Shown piece by piece: positions 12,074 through 12,639 of a stretch of DNA of 12,639 bases. Each line of letters starts with the position of its first letter. Position 1 is the first letter of the stretch. Source of the DNA: an uncultured Clostridia bacterium (GTDB lineage: Bacteria; Bacillota; Clostridia; Oscillospirales; CAG-272); NCBI GenBank assembly GCA_945485605.1, contig CALYSG010000040.1, forward strand, positions 1 through 12,639, given 5' to 3'. The position numbers and the translations under genes were made by a program. The notes under the pieces were generated by a model that worked only from the letters and a program-made list of their open reading frames with translations, was not told the DNA's origin and did no database searches.

Positions 12074-12191
12074 TCACGGTGTAACCGTGATGCTCACAAC
12101 TCCACTACCGGCAGGAAATTAATCTTAAAAAGTTGGATTTTACCACCGGTATGCCGCCGTTCAGCGAACGGCAGGCAAGAATAAAACTTGC
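12074..12191 (+). ncRNA. Stem-loops in the rpsN-rpsH gap
   Basis: Three elements occupy the 144-nt gap. TCACGGT-GTA-ACCGTGA (12074-12090) is a perfect 7-bp hairpin. GCCGTTC-AGC-GAACGGC (12156-12172) is a perfect 7-bp hairpin, extended by TGCC/GGCA past a single bulged A at 12173 (up to 11 bp). GCAAG (12175-12179) can alternatively pair with CTTGC (12187-12191), which competes with that extension and lies just before the rpsH ribosome binding site. None has a terminator T-run. Confidence 0.55.
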
Positions 12192-12210
12192 ATTAAGGAG
12201 GAGAATTAAA

Positions 12211-12609
12211 ATGCAAATGTCAGACGTTATCGCCGATATGCTCACACGGATCCGCAACGCGAATGACGCGAAGCACGCAACCGTTGACATCCCGGCATCC
12301 AACATGAAGAAGGCTATCGCAGAGATCCTTCTGAACGAAGGCTATATCAAGGGCTATCAGGTTCTTGATGACGGCAAGCAGGGAACGATCCGTGTTACCC
12401 TTAAATACGGAGCGAACAAGCAGAAGGTCCTTCGCGGACTTAAGAGAGTATCCAAGCCCGGTCTCCGTATCTACGCCGGTTACGAGGATATGCCTAAGGT
12501 AATGAGCGGTCTCGGAATCGCGATCGTTTCGACCTCGAAGGGGCTTATGACAGACAAGCAGGCTCGCGCCAACAAGATCGGCGGCGAAGTCCTCGCCTTT
12601 GTCTGGTAA
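12211..12609 (+). CDS. rpsH: 30S ribosomal protein S8
   Basis: A 132-residue primary 16S rRNA-binding protein of the 30S platform. SDVIADMLTRIRNAN, VDIPASNMKKAIAEILLNEGYI and the C-terminal RIYAGYEDMPKVMSGLGIAIVSTSKGLMTDKQAR with GGEVLAFVW are diagnostic. The ATG at 12211 is 9 nt after AAGGAGG (12195-12201). An in-frame TTG at 12133 is rejected, since it would add non-homologous residues over the hairpins. In Escherichia coli S8 represses the spc operon by binding an mRNA mimic of its rRNA site. Confidence 0.97.
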   Translation: MQMSDVIADMLTRIRNANDAKHATVDIPASNMKKAIAEILLNEGYIKGYQVLDDGKQGTIRVTLKYGANKQKVLRGLKRVSKPGLRIYAGYEDMPKVMSGLGIAIVSTSKGLMTDKQARANKIGGEVLAFVW

Positions 12610-12622
12610 GGAGGGAACGGAT

Positions 12623-12639
12623 ATGTCAAGAATAGGAAG
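12623..12639 (+). CDS. rplF: 50S ribosomal protein L6, first codons only (3' end outside window)
   Basis: The window ends inside this gene. The visible codons read Met-Ser-Arg-Ile-Gly, the conserved start of L6. A strong AAGGAGGG (overlapping the rpsH stop) lies about 8 nt upstream, and L6 is the expected gene after rpsH in the spc region. Confidence 0.85.

Noticed and set aside
1..12639. Mobile elements, CRISPR arrays, tRNA or rRNA genes, defence or biosynthetic systems
   Set aside because: No spaced direct repeats, transposase or recombinase, cloverleaf, or such enzyme genes were seen; the whole window is explained by housekeeping genes and their control regions.

Overview
The window is ribosomal-protein core genome from an endospore-forming, low-to-mid GC Firmicute. 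It most resembles the Clostridia, and probably the Oscillospiraceae/Ruminococcaceae group; that placement is inferred from protein style only. The evidence is the yabP/yabQ sporulation pair, RqcP and DivIC in the Bacillus/Clostridium order, strong AGGAGG ribosome binding sites before nearly every gene, zinc-type S14, an L10 leader of Firmicute type, and an S10 operon in canonical order.

Layout. (1) Bases 1-1789, plus strand: a partial HU gene, rqcP, yabP, yabQ and divIC. This is the conserved 'yab' cluster joining nucleoid, ribosome rescue, spore cortex and cell division functions. It ends at a strong hairpin terminator (1864-1893) that also serves the convergent rplL. (2) Bases 1921-3051, minus strand: rplJ-rplL, with a near-perfect promoter, an L10 autoregulatory leader and an intrinsic attenuator. 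(3) Bases 3093-4597, minus strand: a two-gene operon of unknown function, an eight-helix membrane protein translationally coupled to a WYL-family-like HTH regulator. (4) Bases 4806-12639, plus strand: the S10-spc operon, with its own promoter, a leader of about 320 nt with predicted stem-loops, and then rpsJ, rplC, rplD, rplW, rplB, rpsS, rplV, rpsC, rplP, rpmC, rpsQ, rplN, rplX, rplE, rpsN (zinc type), rpsH and the first codons of rplF.

Most genes are ordinary. The points worth a second look are non-coding or architectural: the structured S10 leader, two gaps of 144 nt inside the otherwise tight operon (before rplC and before rpsH) that both hold hairpins, the placement of the rplJ -35 box in the loop of a terminator-like hairpin, a 146-nt out-of-frame overlap of yabQ with divIC, an unusual Arg-rich repetitive tail on S3, and a rplJL operon detached from both rplKA and rpoBC. 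I saw no mobile element, CRISPR array, tRNA, rRNA, defence system or biosynthetic cluster, and no clear evidence of a new multi-gene system.
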